The notes under the pieces are model-generated. The model was not told where the DNA came from and searched no databases. It saw only the letters and a program-made list of their open reading frames with translations. The position numbers and the translations under genes are program-made. From Polyangium spumosum (GTDB taxonomy: Bacteria > Myxococcota_A > Polyangia > Polyangiales > Polyangiaceae), in assembly GCF_009649845.1 (NCBI RefSeq), contig NZ_WJIE01000012.1, positions 124,001 to 188,000 on the forward strand: 64,000 bases of DNA. The letters are read 5' to 3'. Positions 26,977-39,944 of this stretch are shown here, one piece after another. The number at the start of each line of letters is the position of its first letter. Position 1 is the stretch's first letter.

Positions 26977-28214
26977 GGCCTGATCCCGAGGAGTTTCCGG
27001 GCCTCGCCGAGGCGCTTCTTGGCCTCCGGGAGCCGCGTGGCCCCGGGGTAGATCTGCTCGGCCTGATCGATCAACCCCGCGGCCTCGTCATGCCCCGTTC
27101 GCGTGGGCGCGCGCGCGCCGGGCAAGAGCCGCAGCGCCTGATCGCAGAGGGTGTTGGCCTTCATCAAGCGCGCGTTCCTGTGCGTCGGGCAGATCCGCAG
27201 GGCCCAGTCGAGCAGCTCCATCGTCTCCTTCACCGTGCGCACGACGTCGGAGCGGAAGACGAGCATCTGCGCCGCGCGGGCCGCGTAGGCGATCCTCGAC
27301 GGATCCCCCTCGATGCGGCGCGCGAGCGAATCGACGAGCGGCGCGATGGGCGCGAGGAGCGTCCGGAGATCGTCCCAGCGGCTCGCGCGGTAAAACGCCC
27401 ACGCGATCGGCGTGGCCTGCTCGATCGCGGCGTGCTCGACGCTCTCGTCCTCGCCGGACCAGCGCCAGACGGAGGCGAAACGGCCGAGCATCGTGGCCCC
27501 CTCCGCGGCGCTCGGATCCCCCTGCGCCGTGGCCTCGGTGAACGCCGCGAGCACGGGCGCGAGCGCCTCCTCCACGGCGACGGCGACGAGCGAGCTCGCG
27601 CGGCGCGAGGCGCGGTCTCCGAGGCCCTCGGACGCCCGCGCGATCCGCGCCGCCTCGGGGACACGCCCGAGCGCGACGAGCGCCCGCTGCGCCTCGTCCG
27701 TGAGGTCCCGCGCGCCGAGGCGCGCGCGCTCGCCGAGGTCCTCGATGCACCCGAGCAGCGCATCCTGCATGACGCGAGCGAGCCCCATCCGCGAGAGGGA
27801 CTCGTCGTCCATGATCGCCTTGCCGAGGTCGCGGAGGTACCCCTCTTCGCGGCCGAGGGCGAGCCATGCGGTGACGGATCGGACGAACGCGTCGGGCTGG
27901 AGCGCCGGCGCCGCGTCCGCGAGCGCCGCGTGGTGGAGGGCGAGGTGGTGGAGCAGCTCGGCGGGCGCGTCGATCTGGCGCGCGGGTTCGAGGAGGGGGA
28001 GCAGGAGATCGAGCTTGCCCCCGGGCGCGGCGCAGTGGATGACGGCTCGTTCACCGCCGGAGAGCTTCCGGAGGGCGGCGCAGAGGCCGGCGCCGCGGGT
28101 GGGCGGGCGCGCGTCGGGGCCGGCCTGGTGGCGGAAGAGGCGCTCGAAGGCGACCTCGTCCGTGAGCCGCGCGAGCAGCGCTTCGTCCTCGTCTCGCCAC
28201 ACGGTAGGCATCAT
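26973..28214 (-). CDS. Helical-repeat protein, first gene of the Hsp70 operon
   Basis: Protein of 413 residues, mostly helical. C-terminal region ending LMKANTLCDQALRLLPGARAPTRTGHDEAAGLIDQAEQIYPGATRLPEAKKRLGEARKLLG looks like degenerate TPR units. No signal peptide. Start ATG 28214; the stop overlaps the start of the J-like gene by 4 bases, making it the first cistron of the four-gene set. Function unknown; a client- or partner-binding role is inferred from context. Confidence 0.75.
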   Translation of the reverse strand: MMPTVWRDEDEALLARLTDEVAFERLFRHQAGPDARPPTRGAGLCAALRKLSGGERAVIHCAAPGGKLDLLLPLLEPARQIDAPAELLHHLALHHAALADAAPALQPDAFVRSVTAWLALGREEGYLRDLGKAIMDDESLSRMGLARVMQDALLGCIEDLGERARLGARDLTDEAQRALVALGRVPEAARIARASEGLGDRASRRASSLVAVAVEEALAPVLAAFTEATAQGDPSAAEGATMLGRFASVWRWSGEDESVEHAAIEQATPIAWAFYRASRWDDLRTLLAPIAPLVDSLARRIEGDPSRIAYAARAAQMLVFRSDVVRTVKETMELLDWALRICPTHRNARLMKANTLCDQALRLLPGARAPTRTGHDEAAGLIDQAEQIYPGATRLPEAKKRLGEARKLLGIRP

Positions 28215-28351
28215 CCGCGGGAGGGGCGGAGGCGGTCAAGCGGGGTGGAAGCCGAGAAGGGCATCGACGCCGTATGCAGGGGTCCCGCTCGGGGAGCGGC
28301 AGCCTACCGGCGTGCTCGCGCAGGACACGGGTGCGGACGCGGGAAGAAGCC

Positions 28352-29341
28352 CTATCGTCGATGACGGGCGGCCTGCATTGCGACCGCAATGCCGTCCTGG
28401 AGCGTCGCCTTTGTGACGATACCTTGCAGGGATGCGTTGATATGGACGAGCGTCCGGGCCACCTCCGAGCGTATCCCGGTGATCACCGTGCGCGTCCCCA
28501 GGAGCTGCAGGCCGCTCGCAGCGACGAGGAGCATGCTGGCGACGTTCTCGTCCACGCGCTTGAGGCCCGTGATGTCGAGAATGACGAACTCTGCGCCTCG
28601 GCTGCTGGCGCCCTGAAGCATCGTCTCGATGGCCTGCGCGACCCGGTCCGCGTCCATCGTGCCGATGAGCGGCATGACCAGGATGCGATCCGTGATCGGA
28701 ATGAGTGGCGTGGAGAGCTCGAGGAGCCGGGTGCGCTGCGCGGCGATGATCTGCTCGTGCAGCGCGGTCCTCTCCTCATCGGCGCGCCCTTTCTCCACGA
28801 GCTCGCGCTCGAGCCGCTCCTTGGCGTCGCGCAGCTCGTCGGTACGGGTCATGAGCTCCACGAGGAGCGCCTCGCGCGCGGCCTCGGCGGCGGCGCGCTG
28901 CCGGACCTCCTCCTCGAGGCTCGTGTTCTTTTCCCGCAGCGCCCGTGTCATGCGCCGGACGGCGATGTGCGGGCGGATGCGCGCCAGGAGCTCCTCGGAA
29001 TCGAAGGGCTTGCTGATGTAATCCACGGCGCCCGCATGCAGCCCCTGCAGCCTGTGCTCCCGATTGCTCAAGGAGGTCATGAAGACGATGTGGGTGTCGG
29101 CGGTTTTCGGGTTGGCCTTCAGCCGCCTGCACACCTCGAAGCCGTCGATGTCCGGCAACATGACGTCGAGCAGGACGAGATCGGGCTGCTCGCGCTCGAT
29201 CAGGCGCATCGCCATGCTGCCATCCGTGGCGACGGCGAGGTCCAGACGCTCACCCGATAATGCTTCGAGAAGCGTGTCGAGGTTGACGGGGTTGTCGTCG
29301 ACCGCGACCACGAGGCCGTTATATTGCGTCAGCGCGTCCAT
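28352..29341 (-). CDS. Response regulator with receiver and RsbR-type STAS domain
   Basis: Protein of 329 residues from ATG 29341 (GGGGG upstream). Receiver domain 1-125: acidic pair Asp15-Asp16, phospho-acceptor Asp59 in LLDVMLPD, and the conserved Lys in ISKPFDSEELL. A coiled-coil linker follows (about 135-220), then a STAS domain with the RsbR signature IPITDRILVMPLIGTMD and ILDITGLKRVDENVASML. RsbR-like STAS proteins build stressosomes or act as anti-sigma antagonists and are phosphorylated on Ser/Thr. It is divergent from the giant Ser/Thr-His kinase at 29667, which makes that kinase the likely source of both phospho-signals. Confidence 0.9.
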   Translation of the reverse strand: MDALTQYNGLVVAVDDNPVNLDTLLEALSGERLDLAVATDGSMAMRLIEREQPDLVLLDVMLPDIDGFEVCRRLKANPKTADTHIVFMTSLSNREHRLQGLHAGAVDYISKPFDSEELLARIRPHIAVRRMTRALREKNTSLEEEVRQRAAAEAAREALLVELMTRTDELRDAKERLERELVEKGRADEERTALHEQIIAAQRTRLLELSTPLIPITDRILVMPLIGTMDADRVAQAIETMLQGASSRGAEFVILDITGLKRVDENVASMLLVAASGLQLLGTRTVITGIRSEVARTLVHINASLQGIVTKATLQDGIAVAMQAARHRR

Positions 29342-29581
29342 CGAGCCCCCAGAACAGTCGAGGCGCACGACCCTATCAAGAAGTACCACGACAGGAAAGC
29401 ATCAAACACATGACGCCGTTCCAAAAAAACCCGGGCCAACACGGGCGCCACGCAACCTCCATGACGTGCACCCCGGATCTGGTGGGCCACAATTGTGTTC
29501 GCGCATGGCTTCAGCCGTCACCCTCCACGATTCGTCACGATGATGCGCGCGACCGTCGCGAGGCATCCTTTCAAAATTGCA

Positions 29582-29610
29582 TTGACGAGCAGCGCTTCGC
29601 TGAGGTTAGT
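29582..29610 (+). promoter_or_regulatory. Candidate promoter of the hybrid kinase gene
   Basis: TTGACG at 29582-29587 matches the -35 consensus in five of six positions; a weak -10 (GTTAGT, 29605-29610) lies 17 bases downstream. It lies in the 325-base gap 29342-29666 between the divergent regulator and kinase genes, in which I see no further gene. Confidence 0.35.
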
Positions 29611-29612
29611 CT

Positions 29613-29637
29613 GGTGCACGCTCGGAGTTCGTGCACC
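29613..29637. promoter_or_regulatory. Perfect 8-bp inverted repeat upstream of the hybrid kinase gene
   Basis: GGTGCACG (29613-29620) and CGTGCACC (29630-29637) are exact complements around a 9-base spacer, just downstream of the candidate promoter and 30 bases before ATG 29667. It could be an operator, or a leader hairpin affecting translation of the kinase. Confidence 0.55.
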
Positions 29638-29666
29638 TGCACGAGACGCGCGGGAGGGGTTCGAGG

Positions 29667-35603
<5,937 letters not shown>

Positions 35604-35631
35604 TCCACGAGCTCGTGCCGATGCCCCGCAG

Positions 35632-36123
35632 CTACGAGCGGTAGGCGGCTTCCAGCGCCGCGATGTCGAGCTTGACCATCTTCAGCATGGCGTCCGTCAC
35701 CTTCTTCGAGCGGACCGGATCGGGGTCGCGCATCATCTGGTCGAAGGCGGCGGGCACGATCTGCCATCGCAGGCCGAAACGATCGACGAGCCAGCCGCAG
35801 GCCTGCGGCCGGCCGCCGCCCTCGAGCAGCGCGTTCCAGTAGCGGTCGAGCTCCGCCTGGTCGTCGCAGAGCACGACCATCGAGATGGCGTCGTTGAACT
35901 CGTGGTGTGGCCCGGCGGTGATCGCCTGGAAGCGCTGCCCGAGGAGCGTGAAGTCCACGACCTTCACGGACCCCGGCGGCCCGCTGGGCGACTCGCTCCG
36001 GAGCTCGGTGACGTGGTCCACCCGCGAGTTCGGGAAGATCGAGGCGTACAACTTCGCCGCCTCCTCGGCCTCCTTGGCGTACCAGAGGTGCGGGAAAATC
36101 TTGGGGGTGTTTTTCGTGGCCAT
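35632..36123 (-). CDS. VOC family protein, PhnB-like
   Basis: Protein of 163 residues: PKIFPHLWYAKEAEEAAKLYASIFPNSRV, then VDFTLLGQRFQAITAGPHHEFNDAISMVVLCDDQAELDRYWNALLEGG and CGWLVDRFGLRWQIVP. This is the PhnB/3-demethylubiquinone-like subgroup of the vicinal oxygen chelate superfamily, whose members bind metals or small ligands; many lack a known substrate. Cytoplasmic. It converges with the kinase gene, whose stop is 28 bases away. Confidence 0.88.
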   Translation of the reverse strand: MATKNTPKIFPHLWYAKEAEEAAKLYASIFPNSRVDHVTELRSESPSGPPGSVKVVDFTLLGQRFQAITAGPHHEFNDAISMVVLCDDQAELDRYWNALLEGGGRPQACGWLVDRFGLRWQIVPAAFDQMMRDPDPVRSKKVTDAMLKMVKLDIAALEAAYRS

Positions 36124-36370
36124 CGTGTGTCTCCTCGGAGCCTTGGACTCGGGGCCGGGCTGGAACTCATCGGTCTCCGATCACTTTTTTTCCGAGGCGC
36201 GCGCCGACGTCCGCTTTTCCGCCTCGAAGGGGAAGGGCGCGTACGACTCGACAACCGGCCGCGTGGCTCGAAGGAGAGGACACTGGGCGCCCCTCCGCGC
36301 GAGGCCGAGCATCGTGGCGCGGCCGCGTGGGAGGCGCCCAGCATGCGAAAAAAGCTGGGAGGCTGCCGAT

Positions 36371-36757
36371 ATGAACTCGATCTCGAAGCGCGGGACGCTG
36401 CTGCTCGTGATGTATGCCGCGATGGCCATGTTCTGCATGGGCTGCGCTGCGGAGGCGAGCAGCGAGGACGATATCGCCAGCGCCGAGGGCGCGAGCGTCG
36501 CCGACGTCGACGTCGCGGACGCAGACGAGCTGTCCACGGCGGAAGACGCCTCGGCCCTCTCGGTCTCGGGGTGGGGCGGCTCGTGTGGCGGTTGCACGGG
36601 CGGGTACGGGTATGGGTACGGGGGCGGGGGCGGCTGCTACCGCGGCTATGGCGATTTCGACGCGTTCCGCGGCCCCCGCGGCGGGTACGGCGTCGCCGGG
36701 CCCGGCGGCGCGATCGGCGTCGGCCCCCGCGGGAACGTCGGATTCGTCAACTACTAG
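36371..36757 (+). CDS. Small Gly/Tyr-rich lipoprotein
   Basis: Protein of 128 residues, ATG 36371 with GGGAGG upstream. Lipobox CMGC after a hydrophobic signal, then an acidic, Asp/Ala/Ser-rich stretch (DVDVADADELSTAEDA), then a Gly/Tyr/Cys-rich tail (GYGYGYGGGGGC) ending in GPRGNVGFVNY. A low-complexity exported surface protein. No family recognised; Gly/Tyr-rich tails often occur in adhesive or structural proteins, but that is only an analogy. The 247-base stretch 36124-36370 before it holds no other gene I can support. Confidence 0.78.
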   Translation: MNSISKRGTLLLVMYAAMAMFCMGCAAEASSEDDIASAEGASVADVDVADADELSTAEDASALSVSGWGGSCGGCTGGYGYGYGGGGGCYRGYGDFDAFRGPRGGYGVAGPGGAIGVGPRGNVGFVNY

Positions 36758-36775
36758 GATTGCATGATTCCGCGG

Positions 36776-37564
36776 TCATGCCGTCGGCGGCTCGGCCGGC
36801 GGCTCGGCCGCCTTCTTCGCCCGCCGTGTCGCGCGGGTCGCGGCGACCGCCTTCGCGTGCGCGAGGGCGTCCGTCAGCGGCGCGAGCAGCGCGCGGTTCT
36901 CCATCGCGCGCTCGGCGTCCCCGGGCAGGGCGCGGCTCTCCACGTATTTCTTGTATCGACCGACCAGGTGCACCCACTCCGCCTCGACATTCCGACCCAT
37001 GTACACGTGCTCGCCCTGAATGCCGCGGGCCGCGGCGCGATCGGCGTAGGCCTGGTCGCTCTCGACGAGCGCCGCCTCCAGAAAATCGATCCATTCGAGC
37101 GGCAGCTTGATCCCGACCAGCGTGGGCGCGTGCTCGGGGGAGCGCAGGACGGTGAGCGTCGCGCGCATTCTGGCGTTTTCGTCCGGCACGCGGGCGTCGA
37201 GGACGTCGAGCCCTCCGGGGAAGGCGGCGGCGTGCAGGATACGGGCGGCGGAGGCGAAGGCGCTGTGACGGCGGCGCCCCTCGATGCTGAGGAACGACTC
37301 GATGTGCCGCGCCCAGGTATCGACGCCCTCGTCGTCGCTCTCGATACGATCGTTATACGCGGCGCGGGCGGCGAGGGCGGCGTTTTTCCCGGACACGTGG
37401 GTCTCGAGCCGTTCGGTGACGTCGGCGAGCTGCGGGACGAAGATATCGAGCGCGGGCTCCGCGGGCCCGAGCTGCGTCCGCTCGACGAGCCTCTGATGAA
37501 GCTGGCGGCCGATGGTGGCCTTTTCGACGCGGGAGAGCTTGGCGGGAGAAAGATGATTGGCCAT
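36776..37564 (-). CDS. Protein of unknown function, helical
   Basis: Protein of 262 residues from ATG 37564 (GAGGT upstream), with an in-frame GTG three codons earlier. No signal or membrane helix. Helical and charged, with a Lys/Ala-rich C-terminus (ATRATRRAKKAAEPPAEPPTA). No family recognised. Its upstream region is the second 43-bp repeat array. Confidence 0.75.
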   Translation of the reverse strand: MANHLSPAKLSRVEKATIGRQLHQRLVERTQLGPAEPALDIFVPQLADVTERLETHVSGKNAALAARAAYNDRIESDDEGVDTWARHIESFLSIEGRRRHSAFASAARILHAAAFPGGLDVLDARVPDENARMRATLTVLRSPEHAPTLVGIKLPLEWIDFLEAALVESDQAYADRAAARGIQGEHVYMGRNVEAEWVHLVGRYKKYVESRALPGDAERAMENRALLAPLTDALAHAKAVAATRATRRAKKAAEPPAEPPTA

Positions 37565-37670
37565 GGGGAACACCTCGCTTACCTCGGGCGCGACGACGTG
37601 TCGCGCGGCGGGTTCGGGAGGTGTCTAGGCAAGGCCCGTGCCGGCATGGAATCCCCGAAAATCCAGGACG

Positions 37671-37740
37671 GCGCTCCGAAACGGAGCGGTGCGGCGCCCC
37701 AAAACGGAGCGGGGGATGCTCCAAAACGGAGCGGGGGGGC
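37671..37740. repeat. Three short direct repeats (22-23 bp) leading into the 43-bp array
   Basis: CGGAGCGG recurs at 37682, 37705 and 37727, each preceded by a CC-AAAACGG or CCGAAACGG-type stretch. The spacing is 23 and 22 bases. It abuts the first degenerate 43-bp unit and looks like a related sub-repeat. Confidence 0.7.
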
Positions 37741-38114
37741 CCCAAAGAGAGGTCCGGCCGGCCGGCGTGCGTCATGGGGAGGCCCCAAAGGGAGGTCCGG
37801 GTTGCCGGAGTGCGTCATGGGGAGGCCCCAAAGAGAGGTCCCGGCGGCCGGGGTGCGTCATGGGGAGGTCCCAAAGAGAGGTCCGGGTTGCCGGGGTGCG
37901 TCATGGGGAGGTCCCAAAGTGAGGTCCGGATTGCCGGAGTGCGTCATGGGGAGGCCCCAAAGTGAGGTCCGGCCGGGCGGGGTGCGTCATGGGGAGGCCC
38001 CAAAACGAGGTCCGCGCGGCCGGGGTGCGTCATGGGGAGGCCCCAAAGCAACTTCCCGACGGGGGCGAGACGATTTGGGGAGGCCCCAAAGAGAAATTCC
38101 GGGGCCGGGAGGGT
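37728..38114. repeat. Tandem array of 43-bp units, second array (about 9 copies)
   Basis: Clear unit starts (GTCATGGGGA or variant) at 37771, 37814, 37857, 37900, 37943, 37986 and 38029, each exactly 43 bases apart. Degenerate units flank them at 37728 and 38072. The sequence differs from the array at 9257-9720. Each unit has a 4-5-base hairpin TGGGG-AGG-CCCCA; in the last unit it extends to TTTGGGG-AGG-CCCCAAA (38074-38090). Two units have TCCC in the right arm, leaving a G-U pair in plus-strand RNA. It fills most of the 597-base gap 37565-38161. Reading frames through it have no coding character. Confidence 0.93.
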
Positions 38115-38161
38115 CTTCGAGCCTGCCGCGCGCGCCTCCGGGGGGCAGCTTCGACGCGCGG

Positions 38162-38986
38162 CTACTTGGGCCGGCGACGCACCGCTTGCCGATATCCACC
38201 CCCGTGAGGGCCCTCCACGTACTCGATGAAATACTCGACGTCCTCCTCGGGGTCCTTGTCGACGAAGGTCACGCGCGGCTGGTCCTGGCCCGCGCTTCCG
38301 CCTGCAAACCCCGCGTGCGCGAGCTCGGCGTATACGATGGTCGTGACGGAGAGGGCCCGCGGCTCGGTGATCGACTTGTACATCTCGCCCCAGGCGTCCA
38401 TGTACCGGCCCCCCGCGCCATAACGAATATAGGGCTCGTAGATCGGCCCGTGAATCTCGTGGAGCCACCAGGTCCCGCCGCTCGCCTCGCGCATGACCTC
38501 GCCGGTGTAGGCGATGAGGCCCGGAAAGAGGTCGGGGATCTCGAGGATCCGCTTCTTCGGGCGAATCTTCTTCAGCGCTTTGTCCACGAGCTGGAGGCTC
38601 TCGAAGGAGCTGTCGAGCGATTCGCGGGGGATATCGAGGATACGCGCGAGCGCGTCGATGAGCGAGGGGACGGCCTCGACGAAATGAGGGCCCTGGGGGA
38701 GGTTGCCTTCGAGCATGTGCGAGGGGAAGGGGCTCTTTCTGGACTCCGCGCTTTTCTCCATGAGCTCCTGCCGAGACGCATAGAGCAGGCCCTTCCCGGT
38801 TCTCGAGACGAGGAGGAGCTCACCACGATCGGAGACGTAGGCGGGGTGCTCGGGAAGGCTATGTTCGGGATCCGGTGTCCAGCTCTCCTCGGCCAAGAGC
38901 TCCTTCACCTCGGACTTGCTGACGGACCAGCACCTGGCCCAGCCTTTTGCGTTCGAAGGGCGACGATCGCGCGGGTTGCTCTTCAT
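38162..38986 (-). CDS. Candidate immunity protein for the adjacent lipoprotein toxin
   Basis: Protein of 274 residues, start ATG 38986 ten bases after the toxin gene's stop (38997-38999). No signal peptide or membrane helix, so it should be cytoplasmic. Contains hydrophobic-aromatic runs such as GGTWWLHEIHGPIYEPYIRYGAGGRYMDAWGEMYKSI and DPEEDVEYFIEYVEGPHGGGY, with an acidic C-terminal part of the kind that can bind basic nucleases. I recognise no family. Its immunity role is inferred from size, cytoplasmic location and the tight downstream position, as in known polymorphic toxin/immunity pairs. Confidence 0.65.
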   Translation of the reverse strand: MKSNPRDRRPSNAKGWARCWSVSKSEVKELLAEESWTPDPEHSLPEHPAYVSDRGELLLVSRTGKGLLYASRQELMEKSAESRKSPFPSHMLEGNLPQGPHFVEAVPSLIDALARILDIPRESLDSSFESLQLVDKALKKIRPKKRILEIPDLFPGLIAYTGEVMREASGGTWWLHEIHGPIYEPYIRYGAGGRYMDAWGEMYKSITEPRALSVTTIVYAELAHAGFAGGSAGQDQPRVTFVDKDPEEDVEYFIEYVEGPHGGGYRQAVRRRPK

Positions 38987-38996
38987 ACCGTTTCTC

Positions 38997-39830
38997 TCAA
39001 TGGGGCCGCGTATTGCCAGGCGTTCCCGGGTGACCGACGAGGCCATCGTCGAGCATGGGCTTGTCGAGGCCCCGGTCACCCGCATCGCTGAGGTCATGGA
39101 CGTGGAACGACCTGCCGGAGAGGGTGCCCGGCAGTTTCTTTCCCGGAAGGATGGCGTGGCAGTTGAGGCAGAGGGGGGGCGCCACCCGAAGGTCTCCGCC
39201 CCCGAGGTCTTCGACGCCGGAGACCCACAGCAGGATCCGGAGGGTCGTGGCATGATCCACGACGCCGTTGCCTATCGACGTGTCACCCGTCACCACGAAA
39301 TAAAGCGAGGGATAGGCCCGGTCCGGTCCCGTGGAGGAGGCCGCCGCCGACCGGGTGAGTACGTCGAGCATGCCGAGGATCTGATACTGGGCGTAGTCGA
39401 GGTTGACGGTCCCCTTGACGGCCTTGACCTCGATGAACGTGCTCTCGGGGTGCGTGCTGATGACCGGCGGGAGCGGCCCCTTGAATCCCTCGATCGCGCC
39501 GGTGACGCCGTCGGGGATCACGCCGCGGAAGCGGCCGCCGCTGCGTTCCTTTCGCTGTGGTGACGGGAACGGCTGCCTGTTCGACGCGAGCACCTTCCCC
39601 CCCGGCAAGTTCCCCAGCACGTCCCTCTGGAACCTGAGCCCCACGGCCCGGTTGTACTCGATCCCGCTGAGCCGGTTCGGGTTACCGTAGTACTGCCGCA
39701 ACTTCGCCGTCGTCACCATGTCGGCGAGCGCCGGCGTCTCGTCGACGAGGCACCCGGTGGTCGAGACGACGAGCACCATCCAGCCGAGCACGAGCGCCAT
39801 GCGCCGCGACAAAGAAAGCCATTGTCTCAT
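38997..39830 (-). CDS. Lipoprotein with PD-(D/E)xK nuclease-like domain, candidate contact-dependent toxin
   Basis: Protein of 277 residues, ATG 39830 with GGAGGGG upstream. Signal peptide with twin Arg and lipobox STTGC (Cys27). The body carries a restriction-endonuclease-like pattern: IPD (Asp107), then FIEVKAVKG (Glu134, Lys136), followed by NLDYAQYQILGMLDVL, as in Tox-REase-type polymorphic toxins of myxobacteria. A CLNCH motif at 221-225 sits near the C-terminus; it is a haem-like or metal-binding sequence not typical of the nuclease family. Immediately followed by a candidate immunity gene. Delivery as an exchanged outer-membrane lipoprotein, like SitA, is possible but not shown. Confidence 0.72.
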   Translation of the reverse strand: MRQWLSLSRRMALVLGWMVLVVSTTGCLVDETPALADMVTTAKLRQYYGNPNRLSGIEYNRAVGLRFQRDVLGNLPGGKVLASNRQPFPSPQRKERSGGRFRGVIPDGVTGAIEGFKGPLPPVISTHPESTFIEVKAVKGTVNLDYAQYQILGMLDVLTRSAAASSTGPDRAYPSLYFVVTGDTSIGNGVVDHATTLRILLWVSGVEDLGGGDLRVAPPLCLNCHAILPGKKLPGTLSGRSFHVHDLSDAGDRGLDKPMLDDGLVGHPGTPGNTRPH

Positions 39831-39925
39831 CTGGAATCCCCTCCAGGGATGAGGTGTGCCCCATCTATCCGGAAGTCGAACGGGTCGGGCAAGACAAAAG
39901 ACAAGGCGCGCGTGCGGCGACGCGC

Positions 39926-39944
39926 CGAGGGCCCGTGGCCCTCG
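39926..39944 (-). terminator. Hairpin directly after the GH15 stop codon
   Basis: CGAGGGCC (39926-39933) and GGCCCTCG (39937-39944) form a perfect 8-base stem with a 3-base loop, starting right after the GH15 TGA on the minus strand. No T-tract follows immediately; a CTTTTG stretch lies about 20 bases further on. Confidence 0.5.

Noticed and set aside
35606..35617. CACGAGCTCGTG palindrome between the kinase and VOC stops
   Set aside because: Perfect but only 12 bases without a loop or T-tract, and such palindromes are frequent in GC-rich DNA; not enough for a terminator or operator call.
37621..38207. Open plus-strand frames through the second 43-bp array
   Set aside because: Same reasoning; several frames are open over the same repeat and none has a ribosome site or a non-repetitive domain.
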